From Calendula officinalis (Eukaryota > Streptophyta > Magnoliopsida > Asterales > Asteraceae), in contig OY970835.1 in the NCBI GenBank assembly GCA_963853835.1, positions 33,492,047 through 33,556,046 of the forward strand: 64,000 bases of DNA, in the 5' to 3' direction. The notes under the pieces are model-generated. The model was not told the origin of the DNA. It worked only from the letters and a program-made list of their open reading frames with translations, and ran no database searches. The position numbers were made by a program, and so were the translations under genes. Within the stretch, counting starts at the first letter, position 1. The number at the start of each line of letters is the position of its first letter. Positions 45,620 to 56,900 of the stretch are shown here, in pieces.

Positions 45620-46128
45620 TAGGGTTGTTCGTTTAGATAATTTAGATTTATCCGAACCAAATAGGTGAATCCAAATGGTTTTTGGATTGTAAATGTTTAA
45701 ACCGAACCGATCCAAACAAATTTAAAAACAAACCGATCCGAACCAAATTACAATTTGGTTGGTTTGGTTTTGTCCGAACCAAACAATGTTTATTCTTAAT
45801 ATACTTCACAAGACTATAAAAGTATATAACATAACTAATATTAAGTTTAATATGTACAATTTTAAAACGATAAACTACTTTATACATAAAAACAAGTCTA
45901 ATTTATAGCTCGTGACGTTTACAATAATATATGCAAAAGTCCAGTCCGGATTTAAATATATTTATATTACTATTTGGATTTTTTGGACAATCCGGATTTT
46001 ACCTTGAAAACCAAATCCAGTCCGAAAACCAAACTATTAATTTGGTTCAAGTCTAAACCGATCCAAAAAATCAATTCCAAATTATCCATTTGAACAATCC
46101 GGTTATATCCAAATAGTGAACACCCCTA
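45620..46128. mobile_element. hAT-like MITE
   Basis: The left end TAGGGTTGTTCG pairs with the complement of the right end (TAGGGGTGTTCA). The 8-mers CAGGAGAC (45612-45619) and CATGAGAC (46129-46136) flank it, an 8-bp target duplication with one change, as expected for hAT. The interior is dense in repeated and inverted words such as CCGAACCAAA, GGTTTGG and CCGATCCAAA. No gene. Confidence 0.8.
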
Positions 46129-46136
46129 CATGAGAC

Positions 46137-46639
46137 AATTGTGTGTGAGTTTAAACTTTGGCAAACCTTTTGCCCTATTATTTGCACCCAAACGAAGGAG
46201 CTAGACTTTCAATCCTTAGTTATAAACTCCTTTTATGTTTGTTCATATGCCAATGTGGGACAAATTCCTACACATTCAATTTGTTAGATTTATTTTACAA
46301 ATAGATTATGAAACTGAATTCAAAATTCATAAGTGACCTTGCTATTAAACTGTACGAATTTCAAATTATACATACAGATTATCGAAATCCAACTTGGTAT
46401 TAAGCTGTATGAATTTCGATATGCATAAGTGAGCTTGGTTTTTGGTAGTTAAATTAGGGAGATGTGGTGCTTTTAGTCATTCGGAATTTCCCTCAAGACA
46501 CACACATATGGGTTTGTTAACTGTTGGAATAATAGTATAATACTGCATATATGTGTGTGTGAAAAGACCAGAATCCATTCCATGCGAGATTAATTACATC
46601 TTCCCTAAAAAAATGATTTCGTATGATTAAACTTTGGAT

Positions 46640-46709
<70 letters not shown>

Positions 46710-47928
46710 ATTCCTATGATTAAAATTTTATGTGACCTGCTCAATTTTCTGCGTATTGCCAGATGCTTTACAAGACTCCACCACGTGGATAGTGACTTTG
46801 GTGCTTAGTCTAATGCCGCATTACCACTACTTTATGTTCCATCTTTGAAATAAAAACTCGAGATATATATATGTTCCAAAAGCTAAGATAAAGGATCATT
46901 GGGTATTCGATTGATCTTTTAACTGACAACACCAGGCCTTATTTTTTGATGCACATTTTATCTCTGGAAATGAGAGTACGAGCTAAATTTCAACTTAGTT
47001 CGTGTCAATAAAATGGGTAAAATTGAAATCATGGTTGGAATCTCATAGCCTCGTAACTAGAGATGATGAAATCGGGTCCCGGTTAGATTCGGACATGAAA
47101 TACCCGAGATCTGATTTTAGAGGCTTAGTAGACCTAAGAACCGAACCGTTTTATAGAAACATACCAATTGGAACCGAAATAGTAACTGGAGTCGGTTTTA
47201 GGTTTTTGTATCATATTTGTTAGTTTATACATGTAATATTAGAATGATTTACAAATAGCAAATTATATAAGTAATAAACATGATCCAAACACTACCAATG
47301 TTATTACACCTAAACAATTTTTAAGTACATAGTTAATTAAATTTCGATTCTGGACCTTAGACACGATTTGTTCTCTACCCGGACCCGAGACCCTACTTGT
47401 TAGTTTGTATCATTATCTTATAAAACTTATTGTAATAACTATTGTGTATTATGAATTAAACCTATAATTATTGCAATTTATAAAATAGATAAGAGATATT
47501 GTTAGAAAATGTTCAAGTTGTATGTATGTGCATGACATATGAAGTAGATAGCGTGAAAAAGTTGTTGAAAAGCATATATGGCGTAAGTAGTAAAGAAGAT
47601 AAATGATGGGAGTTCGTTAACAAATCTGAATTTCCAGCCCCAAGTAGTCATTTATTTATTATCGCAGAGGCAATATATCCTTCCTTGACAATTATCTGAT
47701 TCACCCATTAATTTCCTAGTACCAATTAATAATAAATATATACAGTATTATTTTATGTATGGAATAAAACAAATACACCACACACACACAAAAACACCTC
47801 CCTCCCTCCACTCCTCTCTCTTTCTCCTCATCTATCTCCTTTCTTTTTCTTTTCTTTTGTTTTTTCATTTCCATATTTATTATGTGCTGCTGCAGTTGCA
47901 ATTGCATTAGTAGCTTCAATTCATTTTA
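46137..47928. other. Intergenic DNA upstream of the RINGv gene
   Basis: No gene. It contains a long (TA)n run (46645-46706), words of Gly-codon type near 47060-47110 and 47340-47400 (CGGGTCCCGG, CCGGACCCGAGACCC) that suggest another old MITE, and a pyrimidine-rich stretch at 47780-47880 that is probably the leader of the RINGv gene. Confidence 0.45.
46645..46706. repeat. (TA)n microsatellite
   Basis: About 31 uninterrupted TA units. Confidence 0.95.
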
Positions 47929-47982
47929 ATGGCTTCTTACCTAATCATCTATCACTTACCCCTTTCTATTTCCCCTTGTTAA
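47929..47982 (+). other. Upstream ORF in the RINGv leader
   Basis: ATG at 47929 starts a 17-residue frame (MASYLIIYHLPLSISPC) ending TAA, 48 bp before the main start codon. If it is in the mature leader it could lower translation of the RINGv protein. Confidence 0.4.
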
Positions 47983-48030
47983 TCCAATCCAATTTCTCTT
48001 CTCTTCTCTTCGATTGGTCAAAGGAAAAAG

Positions 48031-49237
48031 ATGGCAAATTGCGATATTAGTGGGCGCATTATCGATATAGAATGCGGTGGAGGTGGTGAATGTTTATCCG
48101 AAGAAGAGGGCTCTTGTTATTCCCAATTCTACTCTACCTATGGCGATGTCGATCTCGATGAAATTGGATCTTCTGTTGATGCCAGAGATAAACTAGTAAT
48201 TGTGAATTTGGTAGAGAGAGATTGCAGAATTTGTCACCTGAGTCTTGTTGACGATGACGATGATGATGCAATTGAATTGGGTTGTTGCTGTAAGAATGAT
48301 TTGGCTGCAGCTCATAAACGTTGTGCTGAGACTTGGTTTAAAATCAAGGGAAATAGGTATCTTCCTCATTATTATTATTATTAGGTCTTATCATTCAATT
48401 TCCTCAGGTTCATTCATGAGGATGTATACTATAGTTCATAGCCAAATTATTAGAAAAGTTCTCTTCTGTTTTCATAATTGCAAATCATAAACCTTGCATT
48501 GTTTGTACACCAAAAAATAAACCCTTCAGTCAGCGTTGTTCATTTTTTGCTTGCTATTTTAATTACCCTTTGATCTAATATCACTCTAAAATTGCCTCAA
48601 CTATCACTATCTTTCTTTCATGTCACTCTATGTTTGTTTAAAGAATTTATTATTTTATATATGTCTAAAATCACTCCTTCATGCAAACACTTATTTGATT
48701 CGCTATATGTACAACCTCCAGCCTTTGCCTGTAAAAACATGAAATTATATTATCGCTTTTTTTTATTCCCCATATTAATAAAATAAAATAAAGAAAAGAA
48801 AAAGAAAAGTATCCAGCTATCTCCCATCCTTTATTAATGATAGATTACTTAAGCATCACTCCAGTCACTTTACAATTGACATGATGATCTGGTTTGGATT
48901 CTGTTCCACTGCATTTCTATATTCCAACTTTTTTACTTGTTTTTCAAATGTGATTTATTTATGCTAACAATATTTTGTGTTTTTATTTTTATTTTTCAGA
49001 ACATGTGAAATATGTAATTCAATTGTGAGCAACCTGGTGGTCCCAAATGAGATGCTATCAAGTCATGGAACAATGGATGTGAATCCCGCAACAACGTCAT
49101 CACACATGTCATCAGCATCAACATCGACACCAACACGAGGCTGCATCAATGGTCACAGACTTTTAAATTTCATTTTGGCATGTTTGGTTTTTGCTTTTGT
49201 CATATCATGGCTTTTTCATTTTAACATACCCTCATGA
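48031..49237 (+). CDS. Tail-anchored RINGv (RING-CH) E3 ubiquitin ligase, 2 exons, 187 aa
   Basis: Exons are 48031-48356 and 49000-49237, joined by a GT-AG intron (gtatct to tttcag) inside Arg109. The RING-CH finger is Cys65, Cys68, Cys85, Cys87, His95, Cys98, Cys111, Cys114, a C4HC3 pattern. The conserved ETWF follows Cys98, as in MARCH-type ligases. An acidic loop (six Asp in a row) separates the first two cysteine pairs. A Ser/Thr-rich stretch is followed by one hydrophobic span (LLNFILACLVFAFVISWLF) at the C-terminus, so the protein should be tail-anchored with the finger in the cytosol. Such ligases ubiquitinate membrane proteins, but the substrate is unknown. Splicing restores the last Cys pair, which confirms the intron. 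The gene is intact. Confidence 0.93.
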
Positions 49238-49609
49238 TCCCCACTTACTCTTGTATAATCCCTCCTATACTTATTCATTCTTTCTTTTGTGGGTGTTACA
49301 TCATGATGAAATCACTCATTCTTATATACAATTGATACTTTTTCAATATGTGATGGATGATAATCCTTAGAAACAAACTATATAACATATGGGGGTCGGG
49401 TCGGGTCCTATACACTGTCCAGCATGTCACCATGTACATTGTTGCTATCTTCATTAACTTTCTCTCTGTATCACCAATTCACCATCACTAACTTACATCA
49501 TTAAGCAAATGCTTTATTTTGTAACACCTTACTTTTATTATTATAAAAACATGGGAGTTACAATGAAGAAAGTGTATAGAAAACAAGTTATGTGTTTTTA
49601 CCCAGTCTA
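49238..49609. other. Intergenic region between two convergent genes
   Basis: Holds the 3' ends of the RINGv gene (plus) and the IPCS gene (minus). AT-rich with no other feature. The untranslated regions may overlap. Confidence 0.6.
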
Positions 49610-51550
49610 TCAGATCTCCTCATTCTCTTCTTTCATCCGTACATCTTTGGTCAATGGTAACACAGATGCTGCACCTACACTACGATCAGGCAGCTCTGCA
49701 AAGTTCATAAATTAGATTTTATACAATATAAGATGTATACTTTTATTTTAATGGAAAAAATTCATCAACCTGCCAACTTGTGATCAACAAAGAAAACTAC
49801 CAAATTGACAGTGTACCTGAAAGTATATATAAATTTGTTTAAAATCGCGAGATGTGTTATAGATGAATGTTCAAATGTTGCAATGACTGTACCAGGCCAC
49901 AACGACATCAACTGTGTAATGCTTACGAGAAGCAATAATTAACAAACTCTGGACCACCACCATTACCCAAGCACACTGCTTTATAAATCTGGAACACATA
50001 AAAAAAATGGAAGTCAGCCAATTCAATTAGAGACATAAATTTCACTGAATTAATTAATAATTATATTTATATAGATACAAGTGCATTAACGTTACCTGCG
50101 TGTACCATACTTTTGATATGTGCGCACAAATACTAGAGAGAAGATCATATGCGATGAGAATATCAAATCACCACATCCATAAAGCATACCCCGAGGAACT
50201 GCAGAGATAAAATAAAACGATAATATAAGAAACTGAATCACAACGAAAAAAGACAAACGAAGGATTTACTGATAATTAGAACTTCAAGAGGATTATCTGG
50301 ACGAGGCAGTGTTGCAAGCCGTGAGCCCTGCAATCATAAATTCCTAAACCCTAAACATAAACATAAGAACAAGAAGAAATAATTATGGAATTTTGCAAGC
50401 CATGTATGTATGTACCTCTCTACAATGGTAGTTTGGACCAGGAAGTTGAGTGGAATAAAATGTAATGATTCGAAGAAACTGGCAAGCCTGTAGTGTACAC
50501 ATTAATCCCTAGTTATGCAATAATATAGTATGAAATAAACATATTCTTTATTCTCTAGTGTGAATATATAAAGTGGTACAAATTGCCACTTACAACTAAA
50601 AATGCGAGGATCCTGCCCCATATTAAAACTGTGTAGATCTTTTTGTTCTTGAATATGAAAGGATGGAACGTCCACTGTGAAGTCAAAACCAGAAAACAAA
50701 TTACGAGTTAAAAAAAATACATAGAGATTAAAAATTCGTATAATAAAGGCACTAGAAAACATTTAATAAAATACTCACCAAGACAAAAGATAGAAAGACA
50801 AAAGTAAAAACCGTCTCACTGACGTATGCTCTCTCCTGCCCGAGCTCCTAAACAACCAGATAAATTTATTATTTTAGAGAATTTATTAATTTAACCGATT
50901 ATTAATTTAAAGTGTATTTACTGTAGTTCATTGTCGAAAGAAAACCATATTTGCAACTAATTAAGACTATAATAGATGTTACACATACAGGAAGTAGAAA
51001 GAAACCAGTGTCCTGGAGAGTGGGCCCTGGGCGATGAATATAATGAACTCCTCGAGCTGCCACCCCATGAATGTACTGAACACCAATTAACAAATTAAAT
51101 CATCAACTTTTTAAACGAATCTGTCTATGTTTAGCTATCATTTCAAAAACGTTATAAGCAAATCAAATATTACATTACAGATTCTTGAATAGCTAACATC
51201 CTCTTAAATCATGCAATTAACAATACATGTTTGACTCATTCAATCACCTTTCATCTATTTTTTCTCATAGAAATGCAAATAAAACATGCCACCAATTCAA
51301 ATTAACAGAAAAAATACCTGGCCAATTAAACCGCCGAGAATATATTTCCAGTTCTCCGCGAGAAGATTGACTTCGGTAGAAATTTCTGCACAAATTCTTT
51401 TCCGCAGCTTTTAAATAATAAAGAAAAAAAAAAGTAGAAATAAAACAGATCAATACCGACAGTTATATTTAACAATTTGTTCAATGGGCGCGATTATTGA
51501 ATGGAAACATAGGGTACCTTGGACGCCTCACGGCCAATGTAAAGCGGCAT
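49610..51550 (-). CDS. IPCS: Inositol phosphorylceramide synthase, 11 exons, 273 aa
   Basis: Minus-strand exons are 51550-51518, 51407-51318, 51075-50989, 50847-50779, 50674-50594, 50487-50416, 50327-50270, 50198-50096, 49988-49893, 49816-49770 and 49695-49610. All introns are GT-AG and the frame stays open for 273 codons. The protein starts MPLYIGREASK and follows the plant IPCS pattern: YIHGVAARGVHYIHRPGPTL, LPGPNYHCREG, then the lipid phosphatase-like triad in CGDLIFSSHM (His180) and SRKHYTVD (His221, Asp225). The enzyme moves phosphoinositol from phosphatidylinositol to ceramide in the Golgi. This is the first step to glycosyl inositol phosphorylceramides, the main plant sphingolipids. 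Several hydrophobic spans are visible. The C-terminal tail is about 30 residues shorter than in Arabidopsis proteins, from memory. In Arabidopsis a family member (ERH1) affects RPW8-linked cell death. Confidence 0.96.
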
Positions 51551-52670
51551 CGTTTGATTGTGTGAGAGCCAATGCCATATTACATCACAAACCTAACTGT
51601 TAATATCAACATCTCATCCTCTCGAATCATATTCATCGAAAAAAATCGACCTTTTTCTTCAAAAAAAAAATAAAAAATCAATGTAGCGAATTTTCCCTCA
51701 GCACAGTTAGCAAAATCAATTCCTTGAAACCCAGCACACATAAAAACGAGAAAAAAAAAATGAAAATTGGGATCGAAGTAAGATCCAAATAGTGACAATT
51801 CTTAGAAGTGGAATGAATTTCGACTTTGATTTCGGGAATGGCTGGCTGGCTGCTCAAATGTTTGTTTTTTGCTGAAACGCGAGTTGCACGGAGAGACAGT
51901 TGATGGAGAAATGAGATTGAAAGAGAAATTTTAGTTTATTTTCATCTATGTTTCCTCAACAATCCCTTAAGTTTATAAGTTGTACATTATATACCCCCTT
52001 AAGATCCTAAGTTTAACTCTAACGGAGGGTCGCCTCGTGACCATGACCGCTCCAGTGACCACAATGGCATTTGTTGGACGCATCCCCGATGTAGGTTGCC
52101 TGCAGTGTAAAATGAGGGCATGTACATTATGCATTATAAGTGGTACATGAGGCTTAGTCGGGGTTGTCATGTGTTCGGTATGAAAAGAAAAAACTGATGT
52201 GACATCGGTGACCAAATCCACTACGGGTACTCTAAGAAGGACAAGATACTCCAAAAAATTATACGTTTCTTAACCATGTATTCTATTGTTATTTTTCACA
52301 CTAATAATTGATACGCTTTTAGATAAATCTACATTATAATAAGACCATGTAGTAATAATGTAATATACCCCTTAAAAGGTTGTGAAGCTTATAATTGTAT
52401 TCGTTACGCTAATACATTAGCATTTATTGTAAAGTAGGATTATTGTCCCCATAAGGTGTTTGGAATTTGAGAAAACAAAAGTATCGTTCTTTTGGAGTGG
52501 TGTACATTTCAAATTAATTGTTATTAGATAGAAATAAAAGGAAGTGAAAAGGAAAGGGGATGAGTTCATGAGTCTCAAAAAATTTCTTATACGAAATTAG
52601 TTAATTTTGTTGCCTAATATTAACTTGTTAAAAATTTCTGTCATATCTGATCATGTGTAATGCATGTGAG
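51551..52670. other. IPCS upstream region and intergenic DNA
   Basis: No gene is supported. 51551-51950 should include the IPCS leader and promoter. A 93-codon minus-strand frame at 51973-52254 has no protein features. Confidence 0.4.
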
Positions 52671-52870
52671 TAGGAGTGTTTAGTATTCAGATATAAATGT
52701 ATTGTCTAATTCAACAATTTAAATAGTTTAGATTGGATATCTAATAGTTTAATTTAGTGGATCAATTTGGATTTGAACTGATAGATTGGTTTTAAATTAC
52801 TTTTGATTTCCATTATAAAAAGTGGATTGTCCAAAAAAGTTTGAATAGTAAATAGGTGTTTTTTACTTTC
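52671..52870. mobile_element. Degraded hAT-like MITE fragment
   Basis: Starts TAGGAGTGTTTAGTATTCAG, close to the complement of the right end of the 45620-46128 MITE, and continues with similar words (ggattgtccaaaaaag). No matching end or duplication found. Confidence 0.45.
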
Positions 52871-53057
52871 TATTTTTATTTTTTATTCTTATAGAATTAC
52901 AGACTGAGACATAAATAATTTTATGTTTTTCAATTAATATACTTCTTCCATTTTAAATTAAGTGACACAAACTTGAGTATCTTGTTGTTGAGTGCTAGTG
53001 TTTGGGAGATATTTTGATTGATTAAAAGCATAATCTATTTTAACAAGTTAACTAGCA

Positions 53058-53086
53058 GGTACCCGCGCAATGCGGCGGCGGGTACC
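53058..53086. repeat. GC-rich perfect hairpin
   Basis: GGTACCCGC and GCGGGTACC form a 9-bp perfect stem around GCAATGCGGCG. Related to the hairpins at 229-246 and 1553-1572 by the CCCGCG..GCGGG pattern. Confidence 0.6.
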
Positions 53087-53182
53087 CTGTAAATATATTT
53101 TGCGGTGACGATAATGATGATGGTTGTGACAATAATGATGGCGGTAGGTGGGTGGTCGTGCGTAGTGATGGTGCGTGGAGGC

Positions 53183-53300
53183 TAGGCTTGTGCAAATTGG
53201 ACAGAGAATCGTCCGGAACTGAAGAACCGGACCAAACCGAGCTACATCAGTTCGAATCTTGGTTCTATTTTTTATGAAAATTCGGTTCTCAGTTCTAAAT
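53183..53300. mobile_element. Left part of a hAT-like MITE interrupted by Copia element 3
   Basis: Starts TAGGCTTGTGCAAA, continues with CGGTTC/GAACCGGA-type words, and stops at the TG of the Copia LTR. The other part should lie beyond the window. Confidence 0.5.
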
Positions 53301-53872
53301 TGTCAGGATCGATTAACTATAGAGAAGTTAATAAACACCTTAGATCTAATTGACTATAGAAGTTGCAGCGGATCAACACTATATCAATGTAATTAAGAAC
53401 AATGAACTGTAAATAATATGCGAAAGTATTGAGAACACAGTTTCACAAAAAGCTTCAATGTATATTATCGAGTTAACAATACACACGTACGTTTACAATT
53501 CGTAAGGAACTATTTATAATAGTCATTGAAGCTAAACTATTTACCCTAGTTATTCTAGGACTTTGATTTACATCGAATTATAAAGATATACATTGATTTA
53601 CATTCTATAACTATCTCTACGAAGATCTCGGACTTGATATGCTTCTAAAACGCGTATCAGTAGTAAACTGCAATCACCAGTAGTAATTCCATATCATCAG
53701 TAGTAAGTTTGGTGATCAGTAGTAAGTCCAATATCAACATCAGTAGTAACTTAGTTATAGTTTTCATCAGTATCAACTTCATCCTTAGTAAGTTTCTGCC
53801 CCATCAGTACTAAACATGATCAGTACTAACTGCAGCATCAGTAATAAGTCGATCTGTGATTTTGTTCCAACA
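53301..53872 (-). repeat. 3' LTR of Copia element 3
   Basis: 572 bp, about 66 bp shorter than the element 1 LTR, with part of the TACTACTG motif region of U3 missing. TG...CA ends as in the sister LTRs. Confidence 0.93.
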
Positions 53873-53873
53873 A

Positions 53874-53884
53874 TCTCCCCCCTA
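53874..53884 (-). promoter_or_regulatory. Polypurine tract of Copia element 3
   Basis: Minus-strand AGGGGGGAGAT immediately before the 3' LTR, one G longer than in elements 1 and 2. Confidence 0.85.
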
Positions 53885-53921
53885 AACTTATTGATTCTCC
53901 TTTAATCAATCAAGTTTCTAT

Positions 53922-56900
53922 TTACTTCTTCTTTTCTTTTTCCTTTTCTTCCAACAGTTTTGTTCTTCTTTTATCACCTTCTAATGTCTGTTGGTTTTGT
54001 TTATTCCTTTGTGCAATAATATATTTGCTGATCTTTTTCACAAATTCATTCATCTTATTTTGTAACATCACAGCATCATGAGGTTTAATGAAGTTCATGC
54101 ACCATAGTTGATAAAGAGTTTTCTCAGAATGAGGATACTCTTTCTCATAGAGAAATAAGTCACATTTCTTACTTGTATATTCGAAGAAGTACATGTTGAT
54201 AGTTGGCAGCACATTCCAGGCTTGAACATTCTCTGGATTTGTATACTTCTCTGGATAATTTTCTGGATAGAAAGCAGCATCAATCATTTCAGTAAGATAA
54301 CCTGCAGCTGAATTCTTCCAGATCTTCTTAGTCATCCTTGGTTTACCAATGATCAACATCTTGATAATGTCACTTCTGGTTAGGGACATGACCAAAGGTT
54401 TCCAAGCTCTGAATCTTTGAGTGACCTTATCTTCTCTGACAATCTCAATCATATCATCTATATATCTCCAGTTGATGATTGGATTATTTTGTAGGGGAGC
54501 AATGGGAAGATCATAAACTTGAACCATTTGTAATTTCTTCTTTGGTTTTTCAAGTACAGAAGTAACTGTCTTCCTTTTCTTTGAAGTTTGAGAGGATACA
54601 CCAGATGATTCTCCAGTTATTGTTTTTCTTTCTTTCATTTCTTTGGAGTCTATTTGTTCGAGTTTAGTGGTGTATTTCTCATTAATGTCTTGTTCAGTGA
54701 GATCCTTCTTCTTCTCTACACAGTACTTTTCAATTAAATTGATCAACTTCATTCTTCCAAAGGCCTTTGTGTTGTGACCCCTTGATTTCAAGAATGTGAT
54801 CATTTCTTTCTTTTTCTCTGCAAATTGTTCTGGCATATCAGCCTTCTGCTCTTTGCATTCCTGTACTTGTGCTTCAAGAAGTTCTAGTGTTTCATATTCA
54901 AGTTGCCTTATTTTTTCTAGTTCTCTTCTTTGTAGTTCTTTTCTTGTTTCAGCAACTTGTTTGGTTTTGACCTTCTGTTGAAATTGTGGCAGTTTTGATA
55001 TATCTGCTATATCTGCCAATTTAATTTCTGTGAATGGTTGTCTCAATATTCTAGCCCTTTCTTCTAATCTTTTGTTTTCATTTGCTAGAGAGACTTCAAC
55101 CTTCTTTAAATATTTTGCTCTCTTAACCTTCCACCTATCCTGTTTGGCTGATTTGGCATAGTTGATTTTGTTGACCATTTCATGACCTTGTGCTCTATTA
55201 GGTTGGTCTTCATCAGCAACTTCCTTTCCCTTTCCTATGTAGTTATCTTTCTTTATATCTGGTTCAGATTCAATAACAAATTTGGGACCATAGTATTGTA
55301 TCTGTGACATAGGAAGTATTTTAGGATGTGGAGGCAGGGAGCATTCATCAACTTCTAACCAGTTGATATCATCATCAATATCTTTTACCACCATTTGTGT
55401 TGTTGTTGTTTTTCTTTTTGGAGATGGTGGAAGTATCACTGTAGGTTCTAGTAATGGTGGCAGCTCAATAATGTCATCAGTAGTAACCAAGGTAGTTACT
55501 ACTGGTATGTCTTCAGAGATTACTACTGATAGGGCATCAGTAGTGTTTGCTGCCTTTTCTTCATTTACTACTGCTATGATATCAGTAGTAGGAGTTACTA
55601 CTGATACTTCTTGTTCAGCTTGTCCTTCCATATGAGCAGTAGTAATAGGCTCATCTTCAGTAACCATCATTTCTGGGCCTTCATCAACTGTTGTTTCTTT
55701 TAAATTTAAGAGAGAGGATGTTGCTGCTGCAATTGATTCATCAATCATTGTTTGTATATTATCCTTCTCCCCCTTAGTGAGCTCAACTGGTGGAGCTTCA
55801 CTATCACCAGCTCTCTTTTTCAATTTTCTTATTATCTTGGTTTGTTGATGAAGCCTGTGTTCATATAGCCTCATCCGTTTGTTGATGGTATTAACATGCT
55901 TTTTCATTGCAGCCATAGTTTTCCCTTGGTTTGTGAGATATGTAAGACAATTTTGTACAATGGATTCAAGAGAATCCACTTTTTCCGTCAATTGTTGGAT
56001 TTTAATACTGCCCTCACTCCATCTAGCAAGATCATCGGGCTCACTAACAGGTACATTGGTTTGAAGGTTTTCCATCCTATCTGTCAAATCAATAGATCTG
56101 CCCTCATCACTTCTTGGTGATTCATTGGGTCTTTTAGACATCCTCTTCTTCCTAGAAGAAGCAGAGATGCCCCCCCTTGTGGTTTCTTGGCACCGGGGTC
56201 CTTTGAGTAACTCCTCAAATGAGTCATCACTCAAAGTTGCCGAGGTCTGGGTCTTAGTGATGTTCTCACTATCCTGTGCACCCACCTTTGGGGCATCAGT
56301 AGTGAGAGCCCTCGCCTCATGTCCTCTCTCCTCCTTGGAGGACAACTCTTTGAGTCTGGGGTTTGACTCGATTGGTCCCCTGGTGTCCTTTAAAGAATGT
56401 TTCTTTCTTTTATAAATTGTGGAAATATTTTGGGTTTTGTCTGGTAGGTCTTCCACAGAGTGAAGAGTAGCACTCTGCAGATTTATTTCAAGTTCCTGGG
56501 ACACATTCAGGACTTCTATGTTAGTGGGTGATTGAGTGGCTATTTGGGGTGGTGTTTGGGCTGTATTTGGGGGTGATGGAGTGGGTTGAGGTTCAATTTG
56601 GGTTGTATCTATTATTGAACCCTCTCCAGTATGTGTTTGATCTTTGATCATAGTAGGAAACAGAGGGGTTTCCTTGCCCGAAAATTTAAATTGTTTTCTC
56701 ATATTTGAGAAAACTTTCTTGTTCAACTCAGGTATTATGAAAATGTTTTTAGGAGTTGACAAGTTTTGTAATTCACAGTTTATGATATGTTGTAGAAATC
56801 TGGGATACATTAAAAATTTTGAAGAACTAAGATTTCCCAACATACCTTCAAAAATCATGTAAGAAAAATTAAAGACTTGGTCTGTGCATAAACATACAAC

